Assembly: GCA_964036045.1 (NCBI GenBank)
Contig: OZ038380.1
Span: forward strand, 10,687,913-10,751,912
Direction of reading: 5' to 3'
Origin: Eutreptiella sp. 'Long Island Sound 2002'
Lineage: Eukaryota; Euglenozoa; Euglenophyceae; Eutreptiales; Eutreptiaceae
DNA: 64,000 nucleotides
Shown: one piece after another, positions 8,101-22,400 of the stretch
Position numbering within the stretch: the stretch's first letter is position 1
Layout: every line of letters begins with the position of its first letter
Position numbers and translations under genes: made by a program
Notes under the pieces: model-generated
Told to the model about the DNA's origin: nothing
What the model saw: only the letters and a program-made list of their open reading frames with translations
Database searches by the model: none

Positions 8101-11100
8101 ATGTGTGGAATTCTCGCCGCCTGCAACGTGACCGGATGTCCGATCCAGAATCGGAAGCGGCTTCTTGCCCTTTCCAAGCGTCTCAGGCACCGTGGACCTG
8201 ACTGGAACAGCATTGCCATTGTTGATGACAAGCACTACTTGTGCCATGAGCGCTTGGCCATTGTTGCCCCTGAGGAGAGCGCCGATCAACCTTTCTACTT
8301 GAAGGCCAATGATCCAAGGCTGGCGGCCGAGCCCATGACTCCAACATCCAAGTCTGACAACCCCGAAGGGCAAATTGTGTGGATGGTGAATGGCGAGATT
8401 TACAACCACGCAAAGCTGAAGAGTCAGTTTTATTTGCACAAGCTGCTCTCCAGTGCCAGTGACTCTGAAATCGTGGGTCTCTTGTACTGGCAGTTTGGTG
8501 AACGTATGGTCCCCATGTTGGATGGCATGTTCGCCTTTGTCCTCATCGACAGCCGCAGCAAAGGGGAGCCTAACATCGTTGCAGCACGTGACCACATGGG
8601 CATCTGCCCTCTTTACTGGGGCCATGGGGCTGATGGCTCTGTTTGGTTTGCCTCTGAAATGAAGTGCCTCATCGACGACTGCGAAACCTACCAAGAATTC
8701 CCTCCAGGTCACGCGTTCATCAACGGTGAATTGGTGCGGTGGTACAACCCCATCTGGATGAACCCCGGGCACATGCCAAAGGCCGAGGCTGATTACGGCC
8801 GAATCAAGACGACCCTGATCAAGGCTGTGATCAAGCGTCTGATGACTGACGTTCCCTGTGGTGTTCTGCTGTCTGGTGGGTTGGACAGCTCGCTCATCGC
8901 CTCCATTGCTGTTCGCCACGGGGTCGAGGCATTCAACATGCTGAGGTGGGCCCCCCGTATGCACACCTTCTCCATTGGCATCAAGAATGCCCCTGACTTG
9001 AGGGCTGCCAGAGCAGTGGCTGACCACCTTGACACGATTCATCATGAGTTTACTTTCACGGTGGAAGAGGCCTTGGACGCTTTGCCTGACCTGATCTGGC
9101 ATCTGGAGACGTGGCACCAGGTCCGTGCTGCCGTTCCGATGTACCTTCTCTCCCGCAAGATCAAGGCCCTGGGGGTCAAGATGGTGCTCTCTGGCGAGGG
9201 TGCAGACGAGATTTTCGGTGGGTACCTGTACTTCCACAAGGCCCCAGGGCCCGTGGAAATGCAGGAGGAACTGGTCCGTAAGACGACGCGACTTCATCAG
9301 TGGGATGTGCTGCGGGCCAACAAAGCAACACAGGCCTGGGGTCTGGAGGGACGTGTTCCGTTCCTGGACAAAGCGTTCCTTGACGTGTGCATGGACATCG
9401 ACCCCAGGGAGAAGATGATCAACCTCGAGGAGAGGTGTTCCTGGCACCTGAGCCCCTTTATCCCTGAGGCATATGCAGGAAGGGTTGCCAAGGGCATGGC
9501 CATCACATGGCCAAAGGGACCAGCTCGGTCAGGGATGGAGTGAAGGGGGGGTTCGGGGTAGGGGTAGGGTAGGCGATCCCTAAGGGCTTGTCCACACGAC
9601 TGGCTCTTGTGCACTGCCTTCCATGTGCACTGAACACCCACTAAGACGCGCGAATGCGGACTCTTTGCACACATTTTGCCCTTTCCACGCGTGGACTATG
9701 CGCCCGCCACACACCCCCTATGCGCACTGAGCGATGCGCCCACTGTTCGGTGGGTGCGTTGCCGACAATGGGTCCGGGTGCTGGGAGCAGGGGGTAGGTG
9801 AGGGCTCAGGTAATGGTGACAAGGGGTTGGGGTCGATGAGGCAATCGTTATTTTGGTACGACTGTTTTGCACTGCCTTCCACTGTAGGCCCGATGGCGTG
9901 CACCCCCGATTGGAGAAGTATATCCTGCGCAAGGCTTTTGATGACACCAAGAGGCCATACCTGCCTGAAAACGTTCTCTGGCGCCAGAAGGAGCAGTTCT
10001 CTGATGGAGTAGGCTATGATTGGGTCGATGGTGTGTGCTGATCTGCTTTTAAGTAATGCAACACAACGCAACACAACCCGGAGCTGACCAAAATGCCCCA
10101 AGTCTCACCACAGCTCCCCGTCTGCGGTGGGAGGGTGCATAACCCGGGCACGCATGCACTGGGCACAGCAGGCGTTTGTTTGATCCCGTTTTACGCCAAG
10201 CCCACCACCCTGTGCCTGTGCTGTGGTATACCGAGGGTCTCCGGCCGTCTTTTTGTCCGGGTCAATCCACTATGTGTTCTGCATTCCAACCCAGTTATGT
10301 TGTGCCCCAACATTGATGCTTAACATAAGGGTCAGCGGGTCTGATCGCCCCCGTTATTGGGCCCTCTCCAGATGGCGACACGTTTTGTACACTCGTTTGC
10401 CCCTTGCACTCTGATCACTCATGAGTGGCACTGCCAAGGGATTTGCCTTGACTGACCCGCCTGTGGGGATGAAGCCGTTTACTGTGCACGGTAGAGGTGC
10501 GCTCTGCATTTCAGTTTTCTGCATGTTGTGCTTCAACGCAAGCTTTTTTGTGAGGGCCACCACGTTTCACGTGCACAGCAGCTCATACATGTTGCTCTCC
10601 AAAAAGGCAACAAAACAGGGCTGGGGCAGTAACGGAACTGGGCAGGGCAATTCGAACCAGGCAAACCTTGTGTACGGTGGAAATGTGCCACTGGGCCACC
10701 TGCCCTGAAACACAAGTTCTACCGGGTCTACACCACCCACCCAATGCGCATGTTGTTAAAGAATCACGCTTCACAGGTGGCAGCACACTGAAGCCCCTTA
10801 TGTCTCGAGGCAACCATCCAGTAGTACCATGATACTACTATCTTGTTCCTGTCTATGACCCCCCCCAGACAGTCAGCACCCCCCGCCCAGAGCCTTTCAC
10901 TGACTAGTTGCATCTTGTGGTCTGTGCATGTGGAGGTTCCGTTGCTCCTCTTTGTTTGCCAACTGAACTGCAGTGCGGCCTTGCCTCGATGCTCAGCTGT
11001 GTTTTGTATTTGGTGTGGTCCCTGTCCTCCACCGACCTGCCCACGGACTCACTTCTCACGAGGCTCCCGTCAGGAATTGCAAGCGTGATCTGCTGAGCCA

Positions 11101-11434
11101 ATGCATGCATGCCATCCTCACCACAGGCCTGCGCAGCTATGCGGACCAAGAGATTTCGGATGCGGAATTCGCCAAGCGTGCCGAGAGGTTCCCAGTGGAG
11201 ACCCCTGAAAACAAGGAGTACTACCTGCTGCGCAAGCTTTTTGAGGAGCATTATTGCAAGCGAGAGGCCACAAAGCACAACTCCATTGCAGTAGTGCCAT
11301 CTGGCAAGAGCATTGCGTGCTCCACTCCTGAGGCGGTGTCATGGCACGCTGCATGGCAGCAGGGCCCCAGTGATATCTCTGGCCGTGCAGTGAGTGGTGT
11401 CCATGTTGCAGCCGATGACTTCAACCGCCAGTAA
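8101..11434 (+). CDS. asnB: Asparagine synthetase (glutamine-hydrolysing), gene 2
   Basis: The exons are 8101-9434, 9888-10030 and 11127-11434; the introns are 453 and 1096 bp. The 594-residue product differs from gene 1 only by Arg for Lys at 436 (DPREK), and it shares Gln571 with gene 1. All catalytic motifs described for gene 1 are present: Cys2, NGE at 97-99, SGGLDSS at 258-264. The other base changes against gene 1 in exon 1 are third-position and silent (for example GTA/GTT in codon 41, ATT/ATC in codon 124). The cryptic intron-2 donor of gene 1 is TTAAGT here. Confidence 0.95.
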
Positions 11435-13748
11435 GAGTCTATTATGTCGCCATGAGCTTTTGTGTGGGGCACTTTCTGGCATCGCGTAGTGCTGATGCAT
11501 AGCCATTCATGCGAAACTTTGCTCTTGGCTGTCCCTACCATCTCCTTTATAATGTGTAGAGGGCAAGTTTTACGGGTCGGAGTGAGGCCTAAGCCTTACA
11601 CTCACCACTATTTCGCTCTCCTTCAAGGGCAATTTTGCTCTTGGCTGTCTCTACCATCTCTTTTATACAGCGCAGAGGGAAAGTATTATTGCTTATGGGG
11701 TGCAGTGAGGCCTAAGCCTTACACTCTCCAATCTTTAATTCATTCTTTCATAGGCAACTTACCCCTCACCAGGGCCAGTACACAGACATTCTCTTTACCT
11801 CTATTGGGGGGATTATTGAGGCGTGTGATGTTCCGCAATTTCCCCCCGCTTTTGTCTGTGCCATTTTTTTGGTGCGGCCCGTGTTGGAGCAGCTGTGAGT
11901 TTGTGGCTAGGATAGCCCACGGCAGCCAATTAATTTTGGGTTCCTGGCACACTGATCCTGCCATGCCAAAAGCCGTCAAGTCTAGCAGCCATTTGTGGCG
12001 GTGGCTGAAACTCCAACCACAATGCTGCCAACCGCAGCAATTTGCATTAATATTCTTTCTGAGGTGAATACCTTACAGCAGCAGAGCCTTGTGCTGTGTC
12101 GCAACCCATTACTTGTTTGCCAGCGCATTTAGATTATATTGTTCAATGGCTTCAACAGTTCAATGGCAGCAATGCAAGTGCAGAGAATCATTGAATTATT
12201 GATGTTTGACTTCAGCAATGTAATTCATGTGCAGTGTGCGCCAAGCGTTGGAGGGGCAAGCCAGCTTCTTGTCCTTACACCGTGGTGCATAGCAACATCT
12301 TGGGCTGCACGTCATAAGTACCGGCAGCCCTGTGCAGTAGCAGATTTCATCCACGTTGCAACTGACCAACCTCGAGCTTGGGGGAGTGCAGATGCATGCT
12401 TTCCGTCCTGTGTCCAACGTGCTGTGCATGCATCGGTGTTCTTCAGTGATACCTGGTGGGGGTTGCACCACAAGTGCTTGTCACAAGGTATTTCAAACCA
12501 CATGGACATGACAATTACAGTGCACTGAGCTTTCCAGGGCTCACCAGCTACAGCAGGACGCCGAACAGAGTAAATACCATGACACGTTGTCGTAAATGTT
12601 TATACCACAACAAAATGGCCACACACCCGACACAATGTCATTGGTTGCACACAATGGATGGCGGTGAGGCCAAGTGCCACATGGATAGGAATTGGAGGGT
12701 AGTGCACATCATATCCGAATCCAGGGATCTTGAATGTTGCCAATGAACTCCCGTAGCATGGCAGCACCACAAAATGCTTTTGGATCCCATGCACTGGAGG
12801 GCCCCATCAGCGCTTTTCAATACCACTTCTGGCAGTATGCGGCGTGTTCAGCTGCTGCGGGGTCTTGCCATGTGAAAGACCGGCCACCAGCCCTGGCTGG
12901 CACAGAGGATGCGATGCAGGTCAGGAAGCTGCGCATTAGTGTGCTAGCGAGGCAACAGAACACTGAACACATGGTTCGAAGAGCTGTGGGGGCTTAGGAT
13001 GTTGAACCTCATTATTTTGGCATATTTTGAATATTTCTTGGGCGTCACACATCCTGTTTTGGGGCTTGGGCAGGTGCCACAGCCTCGCTACTCCCTCACA
13101 AGAAGGCGTGCGCCGATCGTGCACCCCCCTCCACCCACTACAGGCGACCACCACACAAGGCACACAGCACTCTGCAAAAGCATGCACCAATTACATGCGA
13201 TTGCAGCACATGGTTGAGAGATGCTGTAGACCCCAATGGCACATATGCTCCCAGCGCAGTCTCCCCGTGCCCATGTTACGCAGTGACCTGCAGGGGTGTC
13301 ATACACTGCTGTAAGGCAGGGCACCATAAGGTATCAACAACCCTTGGGGAGGATGTACAGGAATCTGATCTCTAGTGGTCTACATCCATGTCTCTCCATC
13401 AAAATCTGCTGGACCAGGGTCGAAATGTCCCTCCTGAGTCCACCAGCACCGGAGCAAAACTTTGTATGGGCTCAGACAACTTGGAGGAAAGGTCACATGC
13501 ACATCTGAACATCCAGACCTGAAGGTACTCATCGTGCCACAGCAGTCTTTTTACGTGTGTGCATTGCGAGTCCTTGATCACCCTTCCCGAAGGCCGATGC
13601 ATCTGTAGAAAAAATTGGTTGGCATCATCACGTGGTAAATGTGACATGGAGGCGCTAGCGAGGGGGAACCCCAAATGACATGGTATTGGAAGCCACATGG
13701 CGTTCACCATGTGTGCTCATCATTTTTCAGTCGACACAGGACTTCAAC
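11435..13748. other. Spacer upstream of gene 3 (2314 bp) with a 36-bp deletion
   Basis: This has the same layout as the other spacers (repeat pair from 11518, acceptor at 13729-13730). It lacks 36 bp between ATGCTG and TAGACC at about 13226, the cause of the short unit. Only the spacer of gene 5 has the same deletion. No coding gene is seen. Confidence 0.75.
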
Positions 13749-16700
13749 ATGTGTGGAATTCTCGCCGCCTGCAACGTGACCGGATGTCCGATCCAGAATC
13801 GGAAGCGGCTTCTTGCCCTTTCCAAGCGTCTCAGGCACCGTGGACCTGACTGGAACAGCATTGCCATTGTAGATGACAAGCACTACTTGTGCCATGAGCG
13901 CTTGGCCATTGTTGCTCCTGAGGAGAGCGCTGATCAACCTTTCTACTTGAAGGCCAATGATCCAAGGCTGGCGGCCGAGCCCATGACTCCAACATCCAAG
14001 TCTGACAACCCCGAAGGGCAAATTGTGTGGATGGTGAATGGCGAGATTTACAACCACGCAAAGCTGAAGAGTCAGTTTTATTTGCACAAGCTGCTCTCCA
14101 GTGCCAGTGACTCTGAAATCGTGGGTCTCTTGTACTGGCAGTTTGGTGAACGTATGGTCCCCATGTTGGATGGCATGTTCGCCTTTGTCCTCATCGACAG
14201 CCGCAGCAAAGGGGAGCCTAACATCGTTGCAGCACGTGACCACATGGGCATCTGCCCTCTTTACTGGGGCCATGGGGCTGATGGCTCTGTTTGGTTTGCC
14301 TCTGAAATGAAGTGCCTCATCGACGACTGCGAAACCTACCAAGAATTCCCTCCAGGTCACGCGTTCATCAACGGTGAATTGGTGCGGTGGTACAACCCCA
14401 TCTGGATGAACCCCGGGCACATGCCAAAGGCCGAGGCTGATTACGGCCGAATCAAGACGACCCTGATCAAGGCCGTGATCAAGCGTCTGATGACTGACGT
14501 TCCCTGTGGTGTTCTGCTGTCTGGTGGGTTGGACAGCTCGCTCATCGCCTCCATTGCTGTTCGCCACGGGGTCGAGGCATTCAACATGCTGAGGTGGGCC
14601 CCCCGTATGCACACCTTCTCCATTGGCATCAAGAATGCCCCTGACTTGAGGGCTGCCAGAGCAGTGGCTGACCACCTTGACACGATTCATCATGAGTTTA
14701 CTTTCACAGTGGAAGAGGCTTTGGACGCTTTGCCTGACCTGATCTGGCATCTGGAGACGTGGCACCAGGTCCGTGCTGCCGTTCCGATGTACCTTCTCTC
14801 CCGCAAGATCAAGGCCCTGGGGGTCAAGATGGTGCTCTCTGGCGAGGGTGCAGACGAGATTTTCGGTGGGTACCTGTACTTCCACAAGGCCCCAGGGCCC
14901 GTGGAAATGCAGGAGGAACTGGTCCGTAAGACGACGCGACTTCATCAGTGGGATGTGCTGCGGGCCAACAAAGCAACACAGGCCTGGGGTCTGGAGGGAC
15001 GTGTTCCGTTCCTGGACAAAGCGTTCCTTGACGTGTGCATGGACATCGACCCCAAGGAGAAGATGATCAACCTCGAGGAGAGGTGTTCCTGGCACCTGAG
15101 CCCCTTTATCCCTGAGGCATATGCAGGAAGGGTTGCCAAGGGCATGGCCATCACATGGCCAAAGGGACCAGCTCAGTCAGGGATGGAGTGAAGGGGGGGA
15201 TCGGGGTAGGGGTAGGGTAGGCGATCCCTAAGGGCTTGTCCACACGACTGGCTCTTGCGCACTGCCTTCCATGTGCACTGAACACCCACTAAGACGCGCG
15301 AATGCGGACTCTTTGCGCACATTTTGCCCTTTCCACGCGTGGACTATGCGCCCGCCACACACCCCCTATGCGCACTGAGCGATGCGCCCACTGTTCGGTG
15401 GGTGCGTTGCCGACAATGGGTCCGGGTGCTGGGAGCAGGGGGTAGGTGAGGGCTCAGGTAATGGTGACAGGGGGTTGGGGTCGATGAGGCAATCGTTATT
15501 TTGGTACGACTGTTTTGCACTGCCTTCCACTGTAGGCCCGATGGCGTGCACCCCCGATTGGAGAAGTATATCCTGCGCAAGGCTTTTGATGACACCAAGA
15601 GGCCATACCTGCCTGAAAACGTTCTCTGGCGCCAGAAGGAGCAGTTCTCTGATGGAGTAGGCTATGATTGGGTCGATGGTGTGTGCTGATCTGCTTTTAA
15701 GTAATGCAACACAACGCAACACAACCCGGAGCTGACCAAAATGCCCCAAGTCTCACCACAGCTCCCCGTCTGCGGTGGGAGGGTGCATAACCCGGGCACG
15801 CATGCACTGGGCACAGCAGGCGTTTGTTTGATCCCGTTTTACGCCAAGCCCACCACCCTGTGCCTGTGCTGTGGTATACCGAGGGTCTCCGGCCGTCTTT
15901 TTGTCCGGGTCAATCCACTATGTGTTCTGCATTCCAACCCAGTTATGTTGTGCTCCAACATTGATGCTTAACATAAGGGTCAGCGGGTCTGATCGCCCCC
16001 GTTATTGGGCCCTCTCCAGATGGCGACACGTTTTGTACACTCGTTTGCCCCTTGCACTCTGATCACTCATGGGTGGCACTGCCAAGGGATTTGCATTGAC
16101 TGACCCGCCTGTGGGGATGAAGCCATTTACTGTGCACGGTAGAGGTGCGCTCTGCACTTCAGTTTTCTGCATGTTGTGCTTCAACGCAAGCTTTTTTGTG
16201 AGGGCCACCACGTTTCACGTGCACAGCGGCTCATACATGTTGCTCTCCAAAAAGGCAACAAAACAGGGCTGGGGCAGTAACGGAACTGGGCAGGGCAATT
16301 CGAACCAGGCAAACCTTGCGTACGGTGGAAATGTGCCACTGGGCCACCTGCCCTGAAACACAAGTTCTACCGGGTCTACACCACCCACCCAATGCGCATG
16401 TTGTTAAAGAATCACGCTTCACAGGTGGCAGCATACTGAAGCCCCTTATGTCTCGAGGCAACCATCCAGTAGTACCATGATACTACTATCTTGTTCCTGT
16501 CTATGACCCCCCCCAGACAGTCAGCACCCCCCGCCCAGAGCCTTTCACTGACTAGTTGCATCTTGTGGTCTGTGCATGTGGAGGTTCCGTTGCTCCTCTT
16601 TGTTTGCCAACTGAACTGCAGTGCGGCCTTGCCTTGATGCTCAGTTGTGTTTTGTATTTGGTGTGGTCCCTGTCCTCCACCGACCTGCCCACGGACTCAC

Positions 16701-17082
16701 TTCTCACGAGGCTCCCGTCAGGAATTGCAAGCGTGATCTGCTGAGCCAATGCATGCATGCCATCCTCACCACAGGCCTGCGCAGCTATGCGGACCAAGAG
16801 ATTTCGGATGCGGAATTCGCCAAGCGTGCCGAGAGGTTCCCAGTGGAGACCCCTGAAAACAAGGAGTACTACCTGCTGCGCAAGCTTTTTGAGGAGCATT
16901 ATTGCAAGCGAGAGGCCACAAAGCACAACTCCATTGCAGTAGTGCCATCTGGCAAGAGCATTGCGTGCTCCACTCCTGAGGCGGTGTCATGGCACGCTGC
17001 ATGGCAGGAGGGCCCCAGTGATATCTCTGGCCGTGCAGTGAGTGGTGTCCATGTTGCAGCCGATGACTTCAACCGCCAGTAA
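13749..17082 (+). CDS. asnB: Asparagine synthetase (glutamine-hydrolysing), gene 3
   Basis: The exons are 13749-15082, 15536-15678 and 16775-17082; the introns are 453 and 1096 bp. The 594-residue product has Lys436 like gene 1 but Glu571 (AWQEG), and from this copy rightward all genes have Glu571. Active-site motifs are intact. Silent changes include GCC/GCT in the APEESA stretch (residues 56-61). The intron 2 cryptic donor is TTAAGT. Confidence 0.95.
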
Positions 17083-19430
17083 GAGTCTATTATGTCGCCA
17101 TGAGCTTTTGTGTGGGGCACTTTCTGGCATCGCGTAGTGCTGATGCATAGCCATTCATGCGAAACTTTGCTCTTGGCTGTCCCTACCATCTCCTTTATAA
17201 TGTGTAGAGGGCACGTTTTACGGGTCGGAGTGAGGCCTAAGCCTTACACTCACCACTATTTCGCTCTCCTTCAAGGGCAATTTTGCTCTTGGCTGTCTCT
17301 ACCATCTCTTTTATACAGCGCAGAGGGAAAGTATTATTGCTTATGGGGTGCAGTGAGGCCTAAGCCTTACACTCTCCAATCTTTAATTCATTCTTTCATA
17401 GGCAACTTACCCCTCACCAGGGCCAGTACACAGACATTCTCTTTACCTCTATTGGGGGGATATTGAGGCGTGTGATGTTCCGCAATTTCCCCCCGCTTTT
17501 GTCTGTGCCATTTTTTGGTGCGGCCCGTGTTGGAGCAGCTGTGAGTTTGTGGCTTGGATAGCCCACGGCAGCCAATTAATTTTGGGTTCCTGGCACACTG
17601 ATCCTGCCATGCCAAAAGCCGTCAAGTCTAGCAGCCATTTGTGGCGGTGGCTGAAACTCCAACCACAATGCTGCGAACTGCAGCAATTTGCATTAATATT
17701 CTTTCTGAGGTAAATACCTTACAGCAGCAGAGCCGTGTGCTGTGTCGCAACCCATTACTTGTTTGCCAGCGCATTTAGATTATATTGTTCAATGGCTTCA
17801 ATAGTTCCATGGCAGCAATGCAAGTGCAGAGAATCATTGAATTATTGATGTTTGACTTCAGCAATGTAATTCATGTGCAGTGTGCGCCAAGCGTTGGAGG
17901 GGCAAGCCAGCTTCTTGTCCTTACACCGTGGTGCATAGCAACATCTTGGGCTGCACGTCATTAGTACCGGCAGCCCTGTGCAGTAGCAGATTTCATCCAC
18001 GTTGCAACTGACCAACCTCGAGCTTGGGGGAGTGCAGATGCATGCTTTCCGTCCTGTGTCCAATGTGCTGTGCATGCATCGGTGTTCTTCAGTGATACAT
18101 GGTGGGGGTTGCACCACAAGTGCTTGTCACGAGGTATTTCAAACCACATGGACATGACCATTACAGTGCACTGAGCTTTCCAGGGCTCACCAGCTACAGC
18201 AGGACGCCGAACAGAGTAAATACCATGACACGTTGTCGTAGATGTTTATACCACAACAAAATGGCCACACACCCGACACAATGTCATTGGTTGCACACAA
18301 TGGATGGCGGTGAGGCCAAGTGCCACATGGATAGGAATTGGAGGGTAGTGCACATCATATCCGAATCCAGGGATCTTGAATGTTGCCAATGAACTCCCGT
18401 AGCATGGCAGCACCACAAAATGCTTTTGGATCCCATGCACTGGAGGGCCTCATCAGCGCTTTTCAATACCACTTCTGGCAGTATGCGGCGTGTTCAGCTG
18501 CTGCGGGGTCTTGCCATGTGAAAGACCGGCCACCAGCCCTGGCTGGCACAGAGGATGCGATGCAGGTCAGGAAGCTGCGCATTAGTGTGCTAGCGAGGCA
18601 ACAGAACACTGAACACATGGTTCGAAGAGCTGTGGGGGCTTAGGATGTTGAACCTCATTATTTGGGCATATTTTGAATATTTCTTGGGCGTCACACATCC
18701 TGTTGTGGGGTTTGGGCAGGTGCCACAGCCTCGCTACTCCCTCACAAGAAGGCGTGCGCCGATCGTGCACCCCCCTCCACCCATTACAGGCGACCACCAC
18801 ACAAGGCACACAGCACTCTGCAAAAGCATGCACCAATTACATGCGATTGCAGCACATGGTTGAGAGATGCTGCCCACTGGGACACCACACACAAGATTTC
18901 CTACCTTGTAGACCCCAATGGCACATATGCTCCCAGGGCAGTCTCCCCGTGCCCATGTTACGCAGTGACCTGCAGGGGTGTCATACACTGCTGTAAGGCA
19001 GGGCACCATAAGGTATCAACAACCCTTGGGGAGGATGTACAGGAATCTGATCTCTAGTGGTCTACATCCATGTCTCTCCATCAAAATCTGCTGGACCAGG
19101 GTCGAAATGTCCCTCCTGAGTCCACCAGCACCGGAGCAAAACTTTGTCTGGGCTCAGACAACTTGGAGGAAAGGTCACATGCACATCTGAACATCCAGAC
19201 CTGAAGGTACTCATCGTGCCACAGCAGTCTTTTTACGTGTGTGCATTGCGAGTCCTTGATCACCCTTCCCGAAGGCCGATGCATCTGTAGAAAAAATTGG
19301 TTGGCATCATCACGTGGTAAATGTGACATGGAGGCGCTAGCGAGGGGGAACCCCAAATGACATGGTATTGGAAGCCACATGGCGTTCACCATGTGTGCTC
19401 ATCATTTTTCAGTCGACACAGGACCTCAAC
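17083..19430. other. Spacer upstream of gene 4 (2348 bp), no gene recognised
   Basis: The repeat pair starts at 17166 and the acceptor is at 19411-19412. The 36-bp segment missing from the spacers of genes 3 and 5 is present. The T-run near 17510 is one base shorter than in units 1-3, and CATTAG near 17960 puts a stop in the open frame seen in unit 2. Nothing else is recognisable. Confidence 0.75.
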
Positions 19431-22400
19431 ATGTGTGGAATTCTCGCCGCCTGCAACGTGACCGGATGTCCGATCCAGAATCGGAAGCGGCTTCTTGCCC
19501 TTTCCAAGCGTCTCAGGCACCGTGGACCTGACTGGAACAGCATTGCCATTGTTGATGACAAGCACTACCTGTGCCATGAGCGCTTGGCCATTGTTGCCCC
19601 TGAGGAGAGCGCCGATCAACCTTTCTACTTGAAGGCCAATGATCCAAGGCTGGCGGCCGAGCCCATGACTCCAACATCCAAGTCTGACAACCCCGAAGGG
19701 CAAATTGTGTGGATGGTGAATGGCGAGATTTACAATCACGCAAAGCTGAAGAGTCAGTTTTATTTGCACAAGCTGCTCTCCAGTGCCAGTGACTCTGAAA
19801 TCGTGGGTCTCTTGTACTGGCAGTTTGGTGAACGTATGGTCCCCATGTTGGATGGCATGTTCGCCTTTGTCCTCATCGACAGCCGCAGCAAAGGGGAGCC
19901 TAACATCGTTGCAGCACGTGACCACATGGGCATCTGCCCTCTTTACTGGGGCCATGGGGCTGATGGCTCTGTTTGGTTTGCCTCTGAAATGAAGTGCCTC
20001 ATCGACGACTGCGAAACCTACCAAGAATTCCCTCCAGGTCACGCGTTCATCAACGGTGAATTGGTGCGGTGGTACAACCCCATCTGGATGAACCCCGGGC
20101 ACATGCCAAAGGCCGAGGCTGATTACGGCCGAATCAAGACGACCCTGATCAAGGCTGTGATCAAGCGTCTGATGACTGACGTTCCCTGTGGTGTTCTGCT
20201 GTCTGGTGGGTTGGACAGCTCGCTCATCGCCTCCATTGCTGTTCGCCACGGGGTCGAGGCATTCAACATGCTGAGGTGGGCCCCCCGTATGCACACCTTC
20301 TCCATTGGCATCAAGAATGCCCCTGACTTGAGGGCTGCCAGAGCAGTGGCTGACCACCTTGACACGATTCATCATGAGTTTACTTTCACGGTGGAAGAGG
20401 CTTTGGACGCTTTGCCTGACCTGATCTGGCATCTGGAGACGTGGCACCAGGTCCGTGCTGCCGTTCCGATGTACCTTCTCTCCCGCAAGATCAAGGCCCT
20501 GGGGGTCAAGATGGTGCTCTCTGGCGAGGGTGCAGACGAGATTTTCGGTGGGTACCTGTACTTCCACAAGGCCCCAGGGCCCGTGGAAATGCAGGAGGAA
20601 CTGGTCCGTAAGACGACGCGACTTCATCAGTGGGATGTGCTGCGGGCCAACAAAGCAACACAGGCCTGGGGTCTGGAGGGACGTGTTCCGTTCCTGGACA
20701 AAGCGTTCCTTGACGTGTGCATGGACATCGACCCCAGGGAGAAGATGATCAACCTTGAGGAGAGGTGTTCCTGGCACCTGAGCCCCTTTATCCCTGAGGC
20801 ATATGCAGGAAGGGTTGCCAAGGGCATGGCCATCACATGGCCAAAGGGACCAGCTCGGTCAGGGATGGTGTGAAGGGGGGGATCGGGGTAGGGGTAGAGT
20901 AGGCGATCCCTAAGGGCTTGTCCACACGACTGGCTCTTGTGCACTGCCTTCCATGTGCACTGAACACCCACTAAGACGCGCGAATGCGGACTCTTTGCGC
21001 ACATTTTGCCGTTTCCACGCGCGGACTATGCGCCCGCCACACACACCCTATGCGCACTGAGCGATGCGCCCACTGTTCGGTGGGTGCGTTGCCGACAATG
21101 GGTCCGGGTGCTGGGAGCAGGGGGTAGGTGAGGGCTCGGGTAATGGTGACAGGGGGTTGGGGTCGATGAGGCAATCGTTATTTTGGTACGACTGTTTTGC
21201 ACTGCTTTCCACTGTAGGCCCGATGGCGTGCACCCCCGATTGGAGAAGTATATCCTGCGCAAGGCTTTTGATGACACCAAGAGGCCATACCTGCCTGAAA
21301 ACGTTCTCTGGCGCCAGAAGGAGCAGTTCTCTGATGGAGTAGGCTATGATTGGGTCGATGGTGTGTGCTGATCTGCTTTTAAGTAATGCAACACAACGCA
21401 ACACAACCCGGAGCTGACCAAAATGCCCCAAGTCTCACCACAGCTCCCCGTCTGCGGTGGGAGGGTGCATAACCCGGGCACGCATGCACTGGGCACAGCA
21501 GGCGTTTGTTTGATCCCGTTTTACGCCAAGCCCACCACCCTGTGCCTGTGCTGTGGTATACCGAGGGTCTCCGGCCGTCTTTTTGTCCGGGTCAATCCAC
21601 TATGTGTTCTGCATTCCAACCCAGTTATGTTGTGCCCCAACATTGATGCTTAACATAAGGGTCAGCGGGTCTGATCGCCCGCGTTATTGGGCCCTCTCCA
21701 GATGGCGACACGTTTTGTACACTCGTTTGCCCCTTGCACTCTGATTGCTCATGGGTGGCACTGCCAAGGGATTTGCATTGACTGACACGCCTGTGGGGAT
21801 GAAGCCGTTTACTGTGCACGGTAGATGTGCGCTCTGCACTTCAGTTTTCTGCATGTTGTGCTTCAACGCAAGCTTTTTTGTGAGGGCCACCACGTTTCAC
21901 GTGCACAGCGGCTCATACATGTTGCTCTCCAAAAAGGCAACAAAACAGGGCTGGGGCAGTAACGGAACTGGGCAGGGCAATTCGAACCAGGCAAACCTTG
22001 TGTACGGTGGAAATGTGCCACTGGGCCACCTGCCCTGAAACACAAGTTCTACCGGGTCTACACCACCCACCCAATGCGCATGTTGTTAAAGAATCACGCT
22101 TCACAGGTGGCAGCATACTGAAGCCCCTTATGTCTCGAGGCAACCATCCAGTAGTACCATGATACTACTATCTTGTTCCTGTCTATGATCCCCCCCAGAC
22201 AGTCAGCACCCCCCCGCCCAGAGCCTTTCACTGACTAGTTGCATCTTGTGGTCTGTGCATGTGGAGGTTCCGTTGCTCCTCTTTGTTTGCCAACTGAACT
22301 GCAGTGCGGCCTTGCCTCGATGCTCAGCTGTGTTTTGTATTTGGTGTGGTCCCTGTCCTCCACCGACCTGCCCACGGACTCACTTCTCACGAGGCTCCCA

